A stretch of 64,000 bases of DNA from Maridesulfovibrio sp. (GCF_963667685.1 NZ_OY763930.1:486001-550000); one strand, 5' to 3'; counted from the first letter of the stretch, positions 8,947 through 18,217 are shown. Numbers and translations are program-made. The notes: generated by a model from the sequence alone, not told the origin.

Positions 8947-9636
8947 TCAAACCTCCGTAACGATCATATTGGATTTACCGGGGACAACCTCCCGGATATT
9001 AACTGTCATTTCCGCACTGCAACAGGCGGCCTTCTCGGTCAGTGGGAGCGAGGTCTTCCAGCCGAGGGATTCCAGTTTTTCCCACACAGGCACGGAAACG
9101 TCACGCACAGGCTCGGCCATCCAGATAGTTCCACCAGGCTTCAAAGCCTGACGAAACAGCTGTTCAAGCGGATCGAAAAATCTTTTCTCGTACAAGATAT
9201 CACCGCCCCAGATAAAATCAAAAGAATGCGGGGCGAGGGATGATTCACGCCAGTCCATCTGCAACCAGAGCGGCTGAGAAGTCATATTTGTTATGGCGTT
9301 ATCTTTAGCAAAATAGAGGGGCGGTAATTCATAATCAAAAGCTACAACTTCAGCGCCAAGGGATTGACCCACAATCGCGGTCAGCCCCAACCCGCAGCCC
9401 AGATCAAGACATTTGCGTCCCTTGATCCGTTCGACATTACGGTATAACCATTCACCGAGCAGCACACTGGCGGGCCATAGTTCGGCCCAGTACGGCAAAC
9501 GCTCGTCATCACCGAAGTCATCTTCGCCGATCTCATCCCAAAGGGTTTCCAGATCAGCAGTACGCTCAATTTTCCAAACCCTTCCGGCGGTCTCGACTTC
9601 TATGGTTTCCCGTTCACCGGAAACATAATCTTTCAA
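8947..9636 (-). CDS. Class I SAM-dependent methyltransferase, METTL21/ETFB-lysine-methyltransferase-like
   Basis: A 229-residue methyltransferase. [18 protein letters not shown] (about 47-64) and the SAM motif [20 protein letters not shown] (about 76-95) are typical of the Methyltransf_16 group of protein-lysine methyltransferases. Motif WGGDILYEK replaces the usual post-II signature. The start is TTG at 9636 with GGGAG eight bases upstream; no ATG fits. It heads the operon methyltransferase-nikR-folE2. The substrate is unknown. Confidence 0.8.
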   Translation of the reverse strand: MKDYVSGERETIEVETAGRVWKIERTADLETLWDEIGEDDFGDDERLPYWAELWPASVLLGEWLYRNVERIKGRKCLDLGCGLGLTAIVGQSLGAEVVAFDYELPPLYFAKDNAITNMTSQPLWLQMDWRESSLAPHSFDFIWGGDILYEKRFFDPLEQLFRQALKPGGTIWMAEPVRDVSVPVWEKLESLGWKTSLPLTEKAACCSAEMTVNIREVVPGKSNMIVTEV

Positions 9637-9987
9637 TGCGAAAACTCCCTTGCAAGAAAGTTTCAGACTGGTGTAAAAGAATCCAACGGAAAGGTCGTGT
9701 ACCCCTGATAACTCGCTATCAGTCCACCTTACGCCGCAGATGGTGCCTCTTCAACCGACTGCGTATGCTTTTTTTCGCCAAAAGACAAGACTGCGTAACA
9801 CGGATTATCTGGTGCCAAAATTATAAAATCATTTAATTTTGATTTTTGAATAATTTTTAAGAATAATTTTCTAAAAAATAGGCATGCAGAAGCCTTTTAT
9901 TTCTTAAGCAGGAATGCTATCAGGAGCGAGTTATCCATATAGACACTTTTAAAACACACTATTATCAGTATACAAGAAGGAGGCCCC
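9637..9987. other. Intergenic region between divergent methyltransferase and gcvH genes
   Basis: About 350 bases with divergent promoters expected at both ends. It holds a small hairpin CTGATA-ACTCGC-TATCAG (9706-9723), and an 11-base inverted repeat of part of it: GATAACTCGCT (9707-9717) against AGCGAGTTATC (9925-9935). I looked for the GGAGAG-type conserved core of a glycine riboswitch before gcvH and did not find it. The stretch 9815-9900 is strongly A/T-rich. Confidence 0.4.
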
Positions 9988-10368
9988 ATGATTCCGCAGG
10001 AACTTCTTTACGCCAAATCTCACGAATGGCTCAAGGTTGATGGTGAAAACGGAACTATCGGTATCACCCATTTTGCTCAGGAACAGCTCGGCGACCTTAC
10101 TTTCGTCGAACTTCCGCAGGAAGGCGACACCTTCGCTGCCGGTGACGAATTCGGGTCTATCGAATCCGTAAAGGCTGCAAGCGAAATGTACGTTCCGGTT
10201 GATTGCGAAGTAGTAGCGGTTAACGAACTGCTGGAAGACGCACCTGAAAAAGTCAACGAAGATCCTTACGGTGACGGTTGGATGATCAAAGTGAAAATCA
10301 CCGGCCCTACCGACGGACTTCTGGATGCTGCTTCTTACGAAAAGGTAACTGAAGAAGAAGCCCACTAA
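9988..10368 (+). CDS. gcvH: Glycine cleavage system H protein
   Basis: A 126-residue lipoyl carrier that shuttles the aminomethyl group from P protein to T protein and is then reoxidised by Lpd. The lipoylated lysine is K62 in [11 protein letters not shown], embedded in the standard hammerhead fold ([14 protein letters not shown] before, [22 protein letters not shown] after). AAGGAGG lies five bases before the ATG. An intrinsic terminator separates it from gcvPA, which suggests extra gcvH transcript. It is one of two gcvH genes in the window. Confidence 0.95.
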   Translation: MIPQELLYAKSHEWLKVDGENGTIGITHFAQEQLGDLTFVELPQEGDTFAAGDEFGSIESVKAASEMYVPVDCEVVAVNELLEDAPEKVNEDPYGDGWMIKVKITGPTDGLLDAASYEKVTEEEAH

Positions 10369-10397
10369 TCGGAGCCGTTCTTTAATATAGTACACAA

Positions 10398-10440
10398 ACT
10401 TCCCCGCCGACCGCTTACGTCAGCGGGGAAGTAATTTTTT
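10398..10440 (+). terminator. Intrinsic terminator between gcvH and gcvPA
   Basis: A 10-base-pair stem ACTTCCCCGC / GCGGGGAAGT followed by AATTTTTT. Because gcvPA starts 16 bases later with no room for a separate promoter, it probably works as a partial terminator that raises the gcvH to gcvP ratio. Confidence 0.75.
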
Positions 10441-10455
10441 ATACCGGAGGACATA

Positions 10456-11787
10456 ATGCCTTACGTACCCCATTCCCCGGAAGAAATCCGGGAAATGCTT
10501 GATGTGATCGGCGTGAACTCCGTGGAAGACCTCTTTGCTGAAATTCCGGCCGAACTGCGCCCCAAAAGCTTTGACCTGCCCAAAGGCAAAAGCGAAATGG
10601 CAGTGCTGGAAAAGCTGTGCAAAATGGCTGCAAAGAACACCACGGACCTAACCAGCTTTCTCGGAGCAGGTTTCTACGACCATTTCATTCCCGCAGCGGT
10701 TGATGCCCTTTCCTCCCGCAGCGAATTTTACACTGCCTACACCCCTTACCAGCCAGAATCCTCTCAGGGGACCCTGCAGGCAATCTTCGAATACCAGACC
10801 GCTATGGCCCGGCTTCTGGACATGGATTACGCCAACGCATCCGTTTACGACGGCGGTTCAGCACTCTACGAAGCGACCCTCATGGCTGTGCGTAAAACCA
10901 GACGCAGGAAAATTATTGTTAGTGAAGCACTGAACCCCATTTACCGGGTCATGCTGAACTCCTATACCACCAACCTGAACATTGAGCTTGTCACCGTGCC
11001 CCACAACCATGGCCGCACCAACGTCAAGTCCATCACCGCAGCAGTAGATAAAGACACCGCAGCGGTCATTGTTCAGAACCCCAACTTTTTCGGTTCCGTA
11101 AACGACTTCACAGAAATGTTTGAAGCAGTGCACGAACACAAGGCTCTGGCTATCATGTCCACTTACCCGGTCATGCAGGCCCTGCTGAAAACTCCCGGCC
11201 AGATGGGTGCAGACATTGCTGTCGCAGACGGTCAGTCCATTGGGCAGCCTCTCTCTTTCGGTGGTCCCTACCTCGGAATCATGACCTGCAACAAAGCCCT
11301 TGTCCGCCAGATGCCCGGACGTATTGCCGGACGTACCGAAGACGAAGACGGCAAGACTGGTTACGTTTTGACCATTCAGGCCCGCGAGCAGCATATCCGC
11401 CGCCAGAAAGCGACTTCCAATATCTGCTCCAACCAGGCCCTCTGCGCCCTGCGGACCCTGATCCATCTCTGCCTGCTGGGCGAGGAAGGTTTGCGCCGTA
11501 CTGCGGTACTTTCCGTTGAACGCGCCCACTACGCGGCTGAACGTCTCACTGCCATCGACGGCGTGGAAATGTTCACCAAAGGGCCCTACGGTAATGAATT
11601 CGCTATTTCCCTTCCGGTAAACGCCTTTGAGGTAATCGACACACTTACCGAACGCGGCATTATCCCCGGCTTCCCCGTGGGACGTTACTACGAAGGATTT
11701 GAAAATGTACTGCTGGTGGCTTGCACCGAAAAGACCACTGAAGAACAGATCGGCATCTTCGCCGAAATTCTGCGGGGGGCAATCTAA
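10456..11787 (+). CDS. gcvPA: Glycine dehydrogenase (decarboxylating) subunit 1
   Basis: The 443-residue N-terminal half of the split P protein. With GcvPB it decarboxylates glycine and loads the aminomethyl group on lipoyl-GcvH. Landmarks are the start YVPHSPEEIREML, SFLGAGFYDHFIPAAVD, YTPYQPESSQGTLQ and YDGGSALYEA. CGGAGG is positioned before the ATG. Its stop overlaps the gcvPB start by one base (TAATG), so subunits are made by coupled translation in equal amounts. Length and sequence look intact. Confidence 0.95.
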   Translation: MPYVPHSPEEIREMLDVIGVNSVEDLFAEIPAELRPKSFDLPKGKSEMAVLEKLCKMAAKNTTDLTSFLGAGFYDHFIPAAVDALSSRSEFYTAYTPYQPESSQGTLQAIFEYQTAMARLLDMDYANASVYDGGSALYEATLMAVRKTRRRKIIVSEALNPIYRVMLNSYTTNLNIELVTVPHNHGRTNVKSITAAVDKDTAAVIVQNPNFFGSVNDFTEMFEAVHEHKALAIMSTYPVMQALLKTPGQMGADIAVADGQSIGQPLSFGGPYLGIMTCNKALVRQMPGRIAGRTEDEDGKTGYVLTIQAREQHIRRQKATSNICSNQALCALRTLIHLCLLGEEGLRRTAVLSVERAHYAAERLTAIDGVEMFTKGPYGNEFAISLPVNAFEVIDTLTERGIIPGFPVGRYYEGFENVLLVACTEKTTEEQIGIFAEILRGAI

Positions 11788-13232
11788 TGAAAACAGTATT
11801 TGAAAAATCCGTTCCGGGTCGTGAAGGCTGCTGGCCTGATGAGCCGAAGGCAAAAATCGAGGACCTCATTCCTGCCGAATTACTGCGTGAAAAATCCGGC
11901 ATGCCATCCCTTTCTGAACTGGACGTGGTTCGCCACTTTACCCAGCTTTCCCAGAAAAACTTCGGTGTGGATTCCAACTTCTATCCGCTTGGTTCCTGCA
12001 CCATGAAATACAACCCCAAGTTTACCGAACAGGTGGCTGCAATGCCCGGATTCGCTAAACTGCACCCGGTCATTTCCCAGCTCAAGGGAGCAGGACGCCA
12101 TTGCCAGGGTGCACTTGAGGTTATTCACGAAACCGAATCCCTGCTCAGCGAACTGACCGGCATGGCAGCTTTCACACTGCATCCCATGGCCGGTGCCCAC
12201 GGCGAGCTGACCGGGGTTATGCTCATGGCCGCCTACCATCGCGACAAGGGCAATAATAAAACCAAAGTCATCTGCCCCGACTCCGCTCACGGAACAAACC
12301 CGGCATCCGCAGCTGTTGCCGGATACAATGTTGTTTCCGTTGAATCCAAAGACGGTATCATCACCCCTGAAGCCCTTGCGGAAGTGCTGGATGATGAAGT
12401 CGCGGGTGTAATGATGACCTGCCCCAACACCCTCGGACTTTTTGAGACCCATCTACCTGAACTGGTCAAGATGATTCACGAAAAAGACGCCCTGCTCTAC
12501 TATGACGGCGCAAACATGAACGCCATCATGGGCAAGCTGCGTGTTGGCGATGCCGGGTTCGACATTGTGCACCTCAACCTACATAAAACCCTCGCCACCC
12601 CGCATGGTGGCGGCGGTCCCGGTTCCGGTCCGGTCGGAGTAAGCGAAAAACTCATACCTTTCCTGCCCATTTCCCGCGTCAAAAAGCTGGAAGACGGACA
12701 GTACTACCTCTCTTACGACGAACCTAAATCCATCGGTTACGTTGCCCCGTTCTACGGAAACTTCGGTGTTTACCTTAAGGCATACGCATACATGCTCCGC
12801 CTCGGTCGCGAAGGTCTGACCCGCGCAACTGAAGGTGCGGTCCTCAGCGCAAACTACATGCGCAAGCGTCTCGAAAAATATTACGAGATTCCTTATAACC
12901 GCATCTGCATGCACGAGTTTGTTGCTTCCGCAGTGGAACAGGCCAAGAACGGTGTCCGCGCCCTCGACGTTGCAAAAGCACTGCTCGACAAAGGGCACCA
13001 CGCTCCGACCATCTACTTCCCGCTCATCGTGAAGGAATGCCTGATGATCGAACCGACCGAAACCGAGAACAAGGAAACACTCGACCGTTTCATAGATGAT
13101 CTCATTGAGATTGCTGAAATAGCGGAGAAGAACCCTGAACAGTTGCAGGCAGCGCCCATCACTACCTCTGTTAAGAGACTGGACGAGACCAAGGCTGCAC
13201 GTTCCATGGTGATCACTGATGACTGCAAATAA
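11787..13232 (+). CDS. gcvPB: Glycine dehydrogenase (decarboxylating) subunit 2, PLP-binding
   Basis: The 481-residue C-terminal half of the split P protein, carrying pyridoxal phosphate. The Schiff-base lysine is K267 in HLNLHKTLATPHGGGGPG. Other signatures are SNFYPLGSCTMKYNPK near residue 75 and the PDSAHGTNPASAA motif. It starts inside the gcvPA stop codon and its 3' end overlaps the lpd start by 14 bases, so gcvPA-gcvPB-lpd form a tightly coupled unit. Confidence 0.95.
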   Translation: MKTVFEKSVPGREGCWPDEPKAKIEDLIPAELLREKSGMPSLSELDVVRHFTQLSQKNFGVDSNFYPLGSCTMKYNPKFTEQVAAMPGFAKLHPVISQLKGAGRHCQGALEVIHETESLLSELTGMAAFTLHPMAGAHGELTGVMLMAAYHRDKGNNKTKVICPDSAHGTNPASAAVAGYNVVSVESKDGIITPEALAEVLDDEVAGVMMTCPNTLGLFETHLPELVKMIHEKDALLYYDGANMNAIMGKLRVGDAGFDIVHLNLHKTLATPHGGGGPGSGPVGVSEKLIPFLPISRVKKLEDGQYYLSYDEPKSIGYVAPFYGNFGVYLKAYAYMLRLGREGLTRATEGAVLSANYMRKRLEKYYEIPYNRICMHEFVASAVEQAKNGVRALDVAKALLDKGHHAPTIYFPLIVKECLMIEPTETENKETLDRFIDDLIEIAEIAEKNPEQLQAAPITTSVKRLDETKAARSMVITDDCK

Positions 13233-14601
13233 TTTGCCGACAGATACACGCTCCTACGACCTCGTGGTCGTAGGAGCCGGTCCGGGTGGATTTGACGCGG
13301 CTCTCGAAGCTGCGGAAGAAGGCATCAAGGTCGCGCTGGTTGAAAAAGACCTTCTCGGTGGAACTTGCCTCAATGTGGGCTGCATTCCCACCAAAATGTA
13401 CCTCGGTGCAACATCACCGGTGGAAGAACTTGCCGCGCAGTCCAAGGCACGAGTCGCCAAAGGTGAAATCAGTATTGATTTCGATGCACTGTGCACCAAG
13501 AAGGACCGTTTCATCGCCGCCACCCGCAAGGCTATGTCCCAAAAGGCAAAAAATCTTGGTATAGACATTTACCCTGCGGTTGCCAGGATTATCGGGCCGG
13601 GTAAAGTTGAAGTTTCCCACCCTGAGGAAAAGGCTGTACTTGAGTATAAAAACCTGATCCTCGCTACAGGTTCCCACCCGACAGTCTTCCCCGGTCTGGA
13701 ACCTGATAATGAAACAGTTCTGGATAACACCGGATTCCTGTCCCTGACTGAAATACCCACTTCGCTTTTAGTTATCGGCGCAGGTTTCATCGGTCTTGAA
13801 ATGGCTCAGATTGCCCACCGCACCGGATGTAAAATCACAGTGGTGGACGCTCTCGACCGCATTGCCGTTTACGAAGACCCCGAAGTTTCCAAAGCTTTGC
13901 AGTCTGTTTTCAAACGGCATAAATGGGAATTCAATCTCGGCGTGAAGGTTAAATCCGTTACTGCTGAGAACGGTCAGGCTGTACTGCGCACCGAAGACGG
14001 TGAAGAATTCACTGCTGAAAAAGCTCTCATCGCCATCGGACGCCGGCCCAATTCCGCTGATCTGGGAATCGAAGCCCTCGGACTGGAGACTGAAGGTCCC
14101 GGTTTCATCAAGGTTAACGAAAATCTTGAAGCCGCACCAAACGTCTACGCCATCGGTGACCTGAACGGCAAAATCCTGCTCGCACACGCCGCCAGCCATC
14201 AGGCCGGTTACGTAGTGCGCCGCCTCGCCGGAAAAACCGAATCCCCTTATGAGCACGGTCCCATCCCGTCCATTCTCTACGGTTCACCGGAAACCATGCG
14301 CGTAGGACTCATGCCCGCTGATCTTGAAGGTAAAGGCGAAGTTAAAACTTCCTCTTTCCCGCTGGTAGCCAATCCCATCGCACAGGCCTACGCATCCACT
14401 CAAGGATTTGTAAAAGTGGTCTGGCTCGACGGACGCGTTGCCGGAATCACCGCTGTGGGACACCACGTAGCCGGGTTCACCACCGCAGCTGCCATGATCG
14501 TACAGGAAGGCTGGACCAAGGACGATATCCACAAAGTAGTCTTCCCCCATCCCTCGCTGGACGAAGCCCTTTTAGGTGCGCTGAAAGCAGAACAGAAATA
14601 A
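13219..14601 (+). CDS. lpdA: Dihydrolipoyl dehydrogenase (L protein), first copy
   Basis: A 460-residue FAD disulfide oxidoreductase. FAD motif VVVGAGPGGFDAALEAAEEG (about 15-34), redox-active disulfide GGTCLNVGCIPTK (about 48-60), NAD motif LVIGAGFIGLEMAQIAHR (about 182-199), second FAD motif NVYAIGDLNG, and the C-terminal HPSLDEALLGA with the catalytic His. It reoxidises dihydrolipoyl-GcvH with NAD+. The ATG lies inside gcvPB and no better start exists. A second, clearly different paralogue is at 49165-50589. Confidence 0.93.
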   Translation: MTANNLPTDTRSYDLVVVGAGPGGFDAALEAAEEGIKVALVEKDLLGGTCLNVGCIPTKMYLGATSPVEELAAQSKARVAKGEISIDFDALCTKKDRFIAATRKAMSQKAKNLGIDIYPAVARIIGPGKVEVSHPEEKAVLEYKNLILATGSHPTVFPGLEPDNETVLDNTGFLSLTEIPTSLLVIGAGFIGLEMAQIAHRTGCKITVVDALDRIAVYEDPEVSKALQSVFKRHKWEFNLGVKVKSVTAENGQAVLRTEDGEEFTAEKALIAIGRRPNSADLGIEALGLETEGPGFIKVNENLEAAPNVYAIGDLNGKILLAHAASHQAGYVVRRLAGKTESPYEHGPIPSILYGSPETMRVGLMPADLEGKGEVKTSSFPLVANPIAQAYASTQGFVKVVWLDGRVAGITAVGHHVAGFTTAAAMIVQEGWTKDDIHKVVFPHPSLDEALLGALKAEQK

Positions 14602-14619
14602 AATTAACTTTAAAATTTA

Positions 14620-14652
14620 GGCCGTAATATTTTACTATATTACGGCCTTTTT
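14620..14652 (+). terminator. Intrinsic terminator of the gcv operon
   Basis: GGCCGTAATAT / ATATTACGGCC with a 6-base loop and a T5 tail. Confidence 0.9.
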
Positions 14653-14683
14653 CCATCCTAAAATATATCGTAATTCAGCTATT

Positions 14684-15034
14684 CTACTCTGACCATACGG
14701 CATATTCATTCCCGTTAGGATCGGCAAAATGGAATCTGCGGCCTCCGGGAAATGAAAAAATCGGTTTTGTAATTGTTCCGCCAGCAGCTATGATTTTCAG
14801 CTGGGTTGCCTCCAATTCCTCGCTATACAAAACAACGAGCACACTACCTTTGTCAGTAGTTGAGGTCAGGTCGGATTTATAAAATCCTCCATCCATACCG
14901 CCATCCACAATCGCTATGTATTCAGGACCATAATCAACAAATGACCAGCCAAAAGTATCACCGAAAAATTTCTTGGTTATTTCTAAATTCTTGGAAGGAA
15001 ACTCAACATAATTAATTTTTTCATGCTTGTTCAT
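14684..15034 (-). CDS. VOC family (glyoxalase/bleomycin resistance fold) protein
   Basis: A 116-residue single VOC domain. INYVEFPSKNLEITKKFFGDTFGWSF at the start and RRFHFADPNGNEYAVWSE at the end are the usual paired beta-alpha-beta modules, with candidate metal ligands E12 near the start and H/E near the end. The function of this subgroup is not predictable: lyase, dioxygenase-like or binding roles occur. GGAG lies upstream of the ATG. Monocistronic. Confidence 0.8.
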   Translation of the reverse strand: MNKHEKINYVEFPSKNLEITKKFFGDTFGWSFVDYGPEYIAIVDGGMDGGFYKSDLTSTTDKGSVLVVLYSEELEATQLKIIAAGGTITKPIFSFPGGRRFHFADPNGNEYAVWSE

Positions 15035-15084
15035 TTGTAGCTGTTCTCCATTTTTTTACTAATAACCAACACACAAAACAAACG

Positions 15085-16266
15085 TCACTGCCCAACAAAT
15101 TTTTCTATTTCATCAATTCTGTCCAGATAATCCTGAGTATAAAGCGGCCCGTTAGCACTGAACGCGGCTGCATTAACTCGATGAACCTGACACCAGTGCG
15201 CAAGAACAGGATTAGGCCAGATACGGCTGTATGTTTTAATCATATGCAGGGTATTGTGGCAGACCGGGGTGAATTCTGCTGTGCGGGCCAGAAGCTCAGT
15301 GTAATCTTTGCCAAGATCAAGAAAGAAAGATCCGACAGCACGTGCACAAAGATAATTTGATCCGGAGGCCAGCATCCGTAAAAGCTGGTCCTCGGGAAAC
15401 TTCTCCGGCTCCCAGGGACGCAGCCATTCCTCAGGAACATTTTCTTCTACTGAATATTCTATCTGCCCTTCTTTTAAAAAACGGTCTATTTTGCGGGCCA
15501 GCACAGGCCACATCGAACCGATATGCTCAACATCGCGACTGGCATGCAGCCCGGTGATGGAATCGTTTTCTTCAGTGAGCTCGAATTTAAGAAACGGGCA
15601 ATGCGCTTCAATCTTCTGCTCCGCACCTTTTCCATTCCATATCCCGGCAAAGATACGGTCCAATTCAATTACAGTAAGATTCTCCAGTTCACTTTCCCAG
15701 CTCTTGAGCAGGCTGCCAGCTGTTTGCCACAGCCTGTCCCAGCCTTCTAGATAGGAATAAGGATCGGGACCGAATGCGGGATAGTGCGACAGGCGGGACA
15801 CCACGATAATAGGAACTTCAGGAAAATTCTGCCGCAAATTACCGAGCATTTCCCGGTAGCGTTTCAGGTATCCCTCCGGCTTAGCCTGCACAATGCCGCA
15901 ATTAGCTTTCATCCATTGTTCAAATTCCGGATACTCTTTCCATGATTCAGCATTAACGAAAAAGATATATTTATCTGCAACATGCACAAAAAGCGGACTG
16001 TTTTCATGAAACAGATTCAAAACAATAAGCTCAGGCCTGACGTCTTCAGGACCGATCATCTGGAATTGGTGGAGCAATTTTCGATCATGATAATATTTAC
16101 TCAGATCAAACTTTCGGTCCATGGCTGCCAGCTCCTCAGGAATAACTCCCGGTGAACTGTTATATGTAAAAGGAGATGCAAGCACCCGGTAGGTACAGGG
16201 ATATCCTGACCTCCGTAACGCCCTGCCAAGGAAATCCATTTGACAATTTCCCAAGAAATAAAGCAT
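15085..16266 (-). CDS. WcbI-like polysaccharide biosynthesis domain protein
   Basis: A 393-residue protein. The start MLYFLGNCQMDFLGRALRRSG matches the GNCQ motif of WcbI-family proteins involved in capsule or exopolysaccharide modification, which have an SGNH-like fold. A C-terminal region of about 110 residues (NYLCARAVGSFFLDLGKDYTEL onward) looks helical and has no recognised domain. AAGGA lies just upstream of the ATG at 16266; a longer frame adds 15 residues without support. No signal peptide, so it is cytoplasmic. The substrate is unknown and no capsule cluster adjoins it. Confidence 0.6.
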   Translation of the reverse strand: MLYFLGNCQMDFLGRALRRSGYPCTYRVLASPFTYNSSPGVIPEELAAMDRKFDLSKYYHDRKLLHQFQMIGPEDVRPELIVLNLFHENSPLFVHVADKYIFFVNAESWKEYPEFEQWMKANCGIVQAKPEGYLKRYREMLGNLRQNFPEVPIIVVSRLSHYPAFGPDPYSYLEGWDRLWQTAGSLLKSWESELENLTVIELDRIFAGIWNGKGAEQKIEAHCPFLKFELTEENDSITGLHASRDVEHIGSMWPVLARKIDRFLKEGQIEYSVEENVPEEWLRPWEPEKFPEDQLLRMLASGSNYLCARAVGSFFLDLGKDYTELLARTAEFTPVCHNTLHMIKTYSRIWPNPVLAHWCQVHRVNAAAFSANGPLYTQDYLDRIDEIEKFVGQ

Positions 16267-16343
16267 TCTAAATCCTTGATAGTTGCTGTTTTTTAGTATG
16301 CAAGATTTCACTCTATTGCCGACATACAGTCAAGCCCCGAACA

Positions 16344-16967
16344 ATGAAAGAAATACAGGTTGAGACTTTTGTACTGGGTCCACTTGAGACTAATTCCTAC
16401 CTGCTCAGCTCTGGCTCTGATGCGGTGGTTATAGACTGCGGAATTGACCCTGACCCCATGATGCAGGCCATCCATGACCGCAAGCTGAATGTAAGCTCCA
16501 TCTACCTGACCCATATGCATCTTGATCATGTTGGCGGGGTGGGTTTTCTGCAAAAAATGACCGGAGCAAAAGTATACGGCAGCCACAAGGATTTATACCT
16601 GAATGAAGTTCCTCTGAACGATGGAGGATGTCTTGAATTTCAAAAGGAGCTTGATTTCGAAGTAATTGATCTACAACAGGGTCGCCAGACTATTTTGGAT
16701 AACCCGGTAATAATAATTGAGACCCCCGGCCATACTCCCGGAGGGCTGTCATACTTCTTCCCGGTACAGGGCTGCATATTTGTCGGCGATCTGCTGTTTA
16801 TGATTTCAGTGGGGCGAACCGACCTGCCCGGCGGCAACAGCGCCGAACTGCTCAGTTCTATCAGTAATCGTATTTTCATCCTGCCCGGGGATACCAAAGT
16901 TTTTTCAGGGCATGGCCCCATGACCACTGTAAAACATGAAATACGCAATAATCCTCTGTTTGTTTAG
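16344..16967 (+). CDS. MBL-fold metallohydrolase, glyoxalase II-like
   Basis: A 207-residue metallo-beta-lactamase-fold hydrolase. Metal ligands are visible as THMHLDHVGG (H53, H55, D57, H58 region), TPGHTPGGLSY, VGDLLF and FSGHGP. This set fits a dinuclear-metal thioesterase of the glyoxalase II-like group. There is no signal peptide. A Shine-Dalgarno is hard to see, but the frame begins directly with the conserved N-terminal strand VETFVLGPLETNSYLL. It ends at a terminator shared with the convergent Pta-like gene. Confidence 0.85.
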   Translation: MKEIQVETFVLGPLETNSYLLSSGSDAVVIDCGIDPDPMMQAIHDRKLNVSSIYLTHMHLDHVGGVGFLQKMTGAKVYGSHKDLYLNEVPLNDGGCLEFQKELDFEVIDLQQGRQTILDNPVIIIETPGHTPGGLSYFFPVQGCIFVGDLLFMISVGRTDLPGGNSAELLSSISNRIFILPGDTKVFSGHGPMTTVKHEIRNNPLFV

Positions 16968-16985
16968 ATTGCTTCCTGTCATAAA

Positions 16986-17019
16986 AAAAGGAGAAACAGC
17001 TTAAGCCGTTTCTCCTTTT
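16986..17019. terminator. Bidirectional terminator between MBL and Pta-like genes
   Basis: AAAAGGAGAAAC / GTTTCTCCTTTT with a 10-base loop, with A and T runs on both flanks, between convergent genes. Confidence 0.9.
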
Positions 17020-17042
17020 CTTTTGTTTTTTTAGGATGAAGC

Positions 17043-18110
17043 CTAATAGTTCAGCCCCAGCTTCTTTTTCAAGTAGCCGAAATCAATATGCTGTTCTACC
17101 AGATCGACGCCATGCTTGATCTTCGCGGATTCACGTAACTTGTGACGGGAAAGTATATCTTCCATTTTCTTAGCCACTGAGAAAGTATCATCCCGAACTA
17201 TGATAATCGGGGTTTCCAAAACCTCGGACCGGGTCAGAATAATGTCGTTAGGATAAAGGTTACCGGTCAGCACAAGACAAGGGCATTCACCCTCAAGGGC
17301 TACCAGCTGGACATCAGAGCGGTCACCACCGACAATCACAGCGGAATTGCGGTGTCTGCGGAAGTGGGTCATGAAGTTTTCAACCTGCATAGTACCTATG
17401 AGAAAGCTTTCCACAGGCTGATCGGTACGGTTATGCGCAGTGATAATCTTTCCACCCAGACGGTCGGCAAGATCACCTACTTTGATGGTCCCCATGAGGG
17501 GGTCCTTGGGAATCACGCCGAGGACTTTTATTCCTTTGCGCTCAAGAAACGGTTTTATCAGCGTACTGATCTCATCCATAAAAGTCGGCGGAATATCATT
17601 AAGAACAACCCCGACCAGATTATCACCCAGTGATTCTTTCAGCACCACCAGATAGTCGTAGTTAAGCTCCTTCTGGAAACGGTCGATAACCACACACTTA
17701 ATGCCCAGTTTCTTGACCAGATGGATACCGTCCACCCCGCAATATTTGCCGGAATACATGGAACCGGACCCGGCAACAAGAGTCAAATCCTTGCCGGAAC
17801 TTATCTTTTCATAACTGTCGACAATGGGCTGCACATGGTCCTCAACCTTGCCGTTGAAAGCCTGCACTTTGAAATCGTGGGTAACAACTACCGGGGTAAC
17901 AACATTCGGCGGATTAGAGACACCAAGCACTTCCTGAATAAAAAAGGCATCCTCATCACCGAGTCTGCCATCAACTTCAGCTGGAATAGCCCCGACGGGT
18001 TTCATATAACCGATGCTTACACCATGCTTCTGAAAATGAAGCCCCAACCCCATGACAATCATGTTCTTACCGGAATAACCGCTTGTAGAACCAATATATA
18101 AACCGGACAT
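17043..18110 (-). CDS. Pta N-terminal-like protein (P-loop BioD/CobB fold plus DRTGG domain)
   Basis: A 355-residue protein that matches the non-catalytic N-terminal two-thirds of long phosphotransacetylases. It has a P-loop-like segment GSTSGYSGKN (about 7-16), in which the residue after Lys is Asn rather than Thr/Ser, and then a DRTGG domain (about 215-320) with the variant DRLGGKIITAH. The acetyltransferase domain itself is absent. It lies downstream of the ADP-forming acetyl-CoA synthetase on the same strand, separated by about 110 bases, so a regulatory or sensing role in acetate/acetyl-CoA exchange is a reasonable inference. Confidence 0.8.
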   Translation of the reverse strand: MSGLYIGSTSGYSGKNMIVMGLGLHFQKHGVSIGYMKPVGAIPAEVDGRLGDEDAFFIQEVLGVSNPPNVVTPVVVTHDFKVQAFNGKVEDHVQPIVDSYEKISSGKDLTLVAGSGSMYSGKYCGVDGIHLVKKLGIKCVVIDRFQKELNYDYLVVLKESLGDNLVGVVLNDIPPTFMDEISTLIKPFLERKGIKVLGVIPKDPLMGTIKVGDLADRLGGKIITAHNRTDQPVESFLIGTMQVENFMTHFRRHRNSAVIVGGDRSDVQLVALEGECPCLVLTGNLYPNDIILTRSEVLETPIIIVRDDTFSVAKKMEDILSRHKLRESAKIKHGVDLVEQHIDFGYLKKKLGLNY

Positions 18111-18159
18111 AAAGTCCTCCTTGTAATCAAAACAAAATCAAGAAATATCCTTAAGCAGA

Positions 18160-18213
18160 CCAGAGAAGAACTTCACAATAACCTTCTCTGGCCCCCGAAT
18201 GGTTGCCGGAGGC
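18160..18213 (-). repeat. Intergenic hairpin element related to the one at 4101-4153
   Basis: Directly after the acetyl-CoA synthetase stop, on the minus strand, comes GCCTCCGGCAACC, then the stem CCAGAGAAG / CTTCTCTGG (18160-18168 with 18183-18191). This is the same order as at 4101-4153: a GCCTCCGGC block and then a hairpin. The stem sequence is different. Confidence 0.45.
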
Positions 18214-18217
18214 ATTC

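Noticed and set aside
9815..9987. Glycine riboswitch before gcvH
   Set aside because: The conserved tandem aptamer core was looked for and not found; the region is mainly A/T-rich.
10858..11853. A 331-codon minus-strand frame over gcvPA/gcvPB
   Set aside because: It crosses the boundary of two certain genes and has no ribosome site or recognisable domain.
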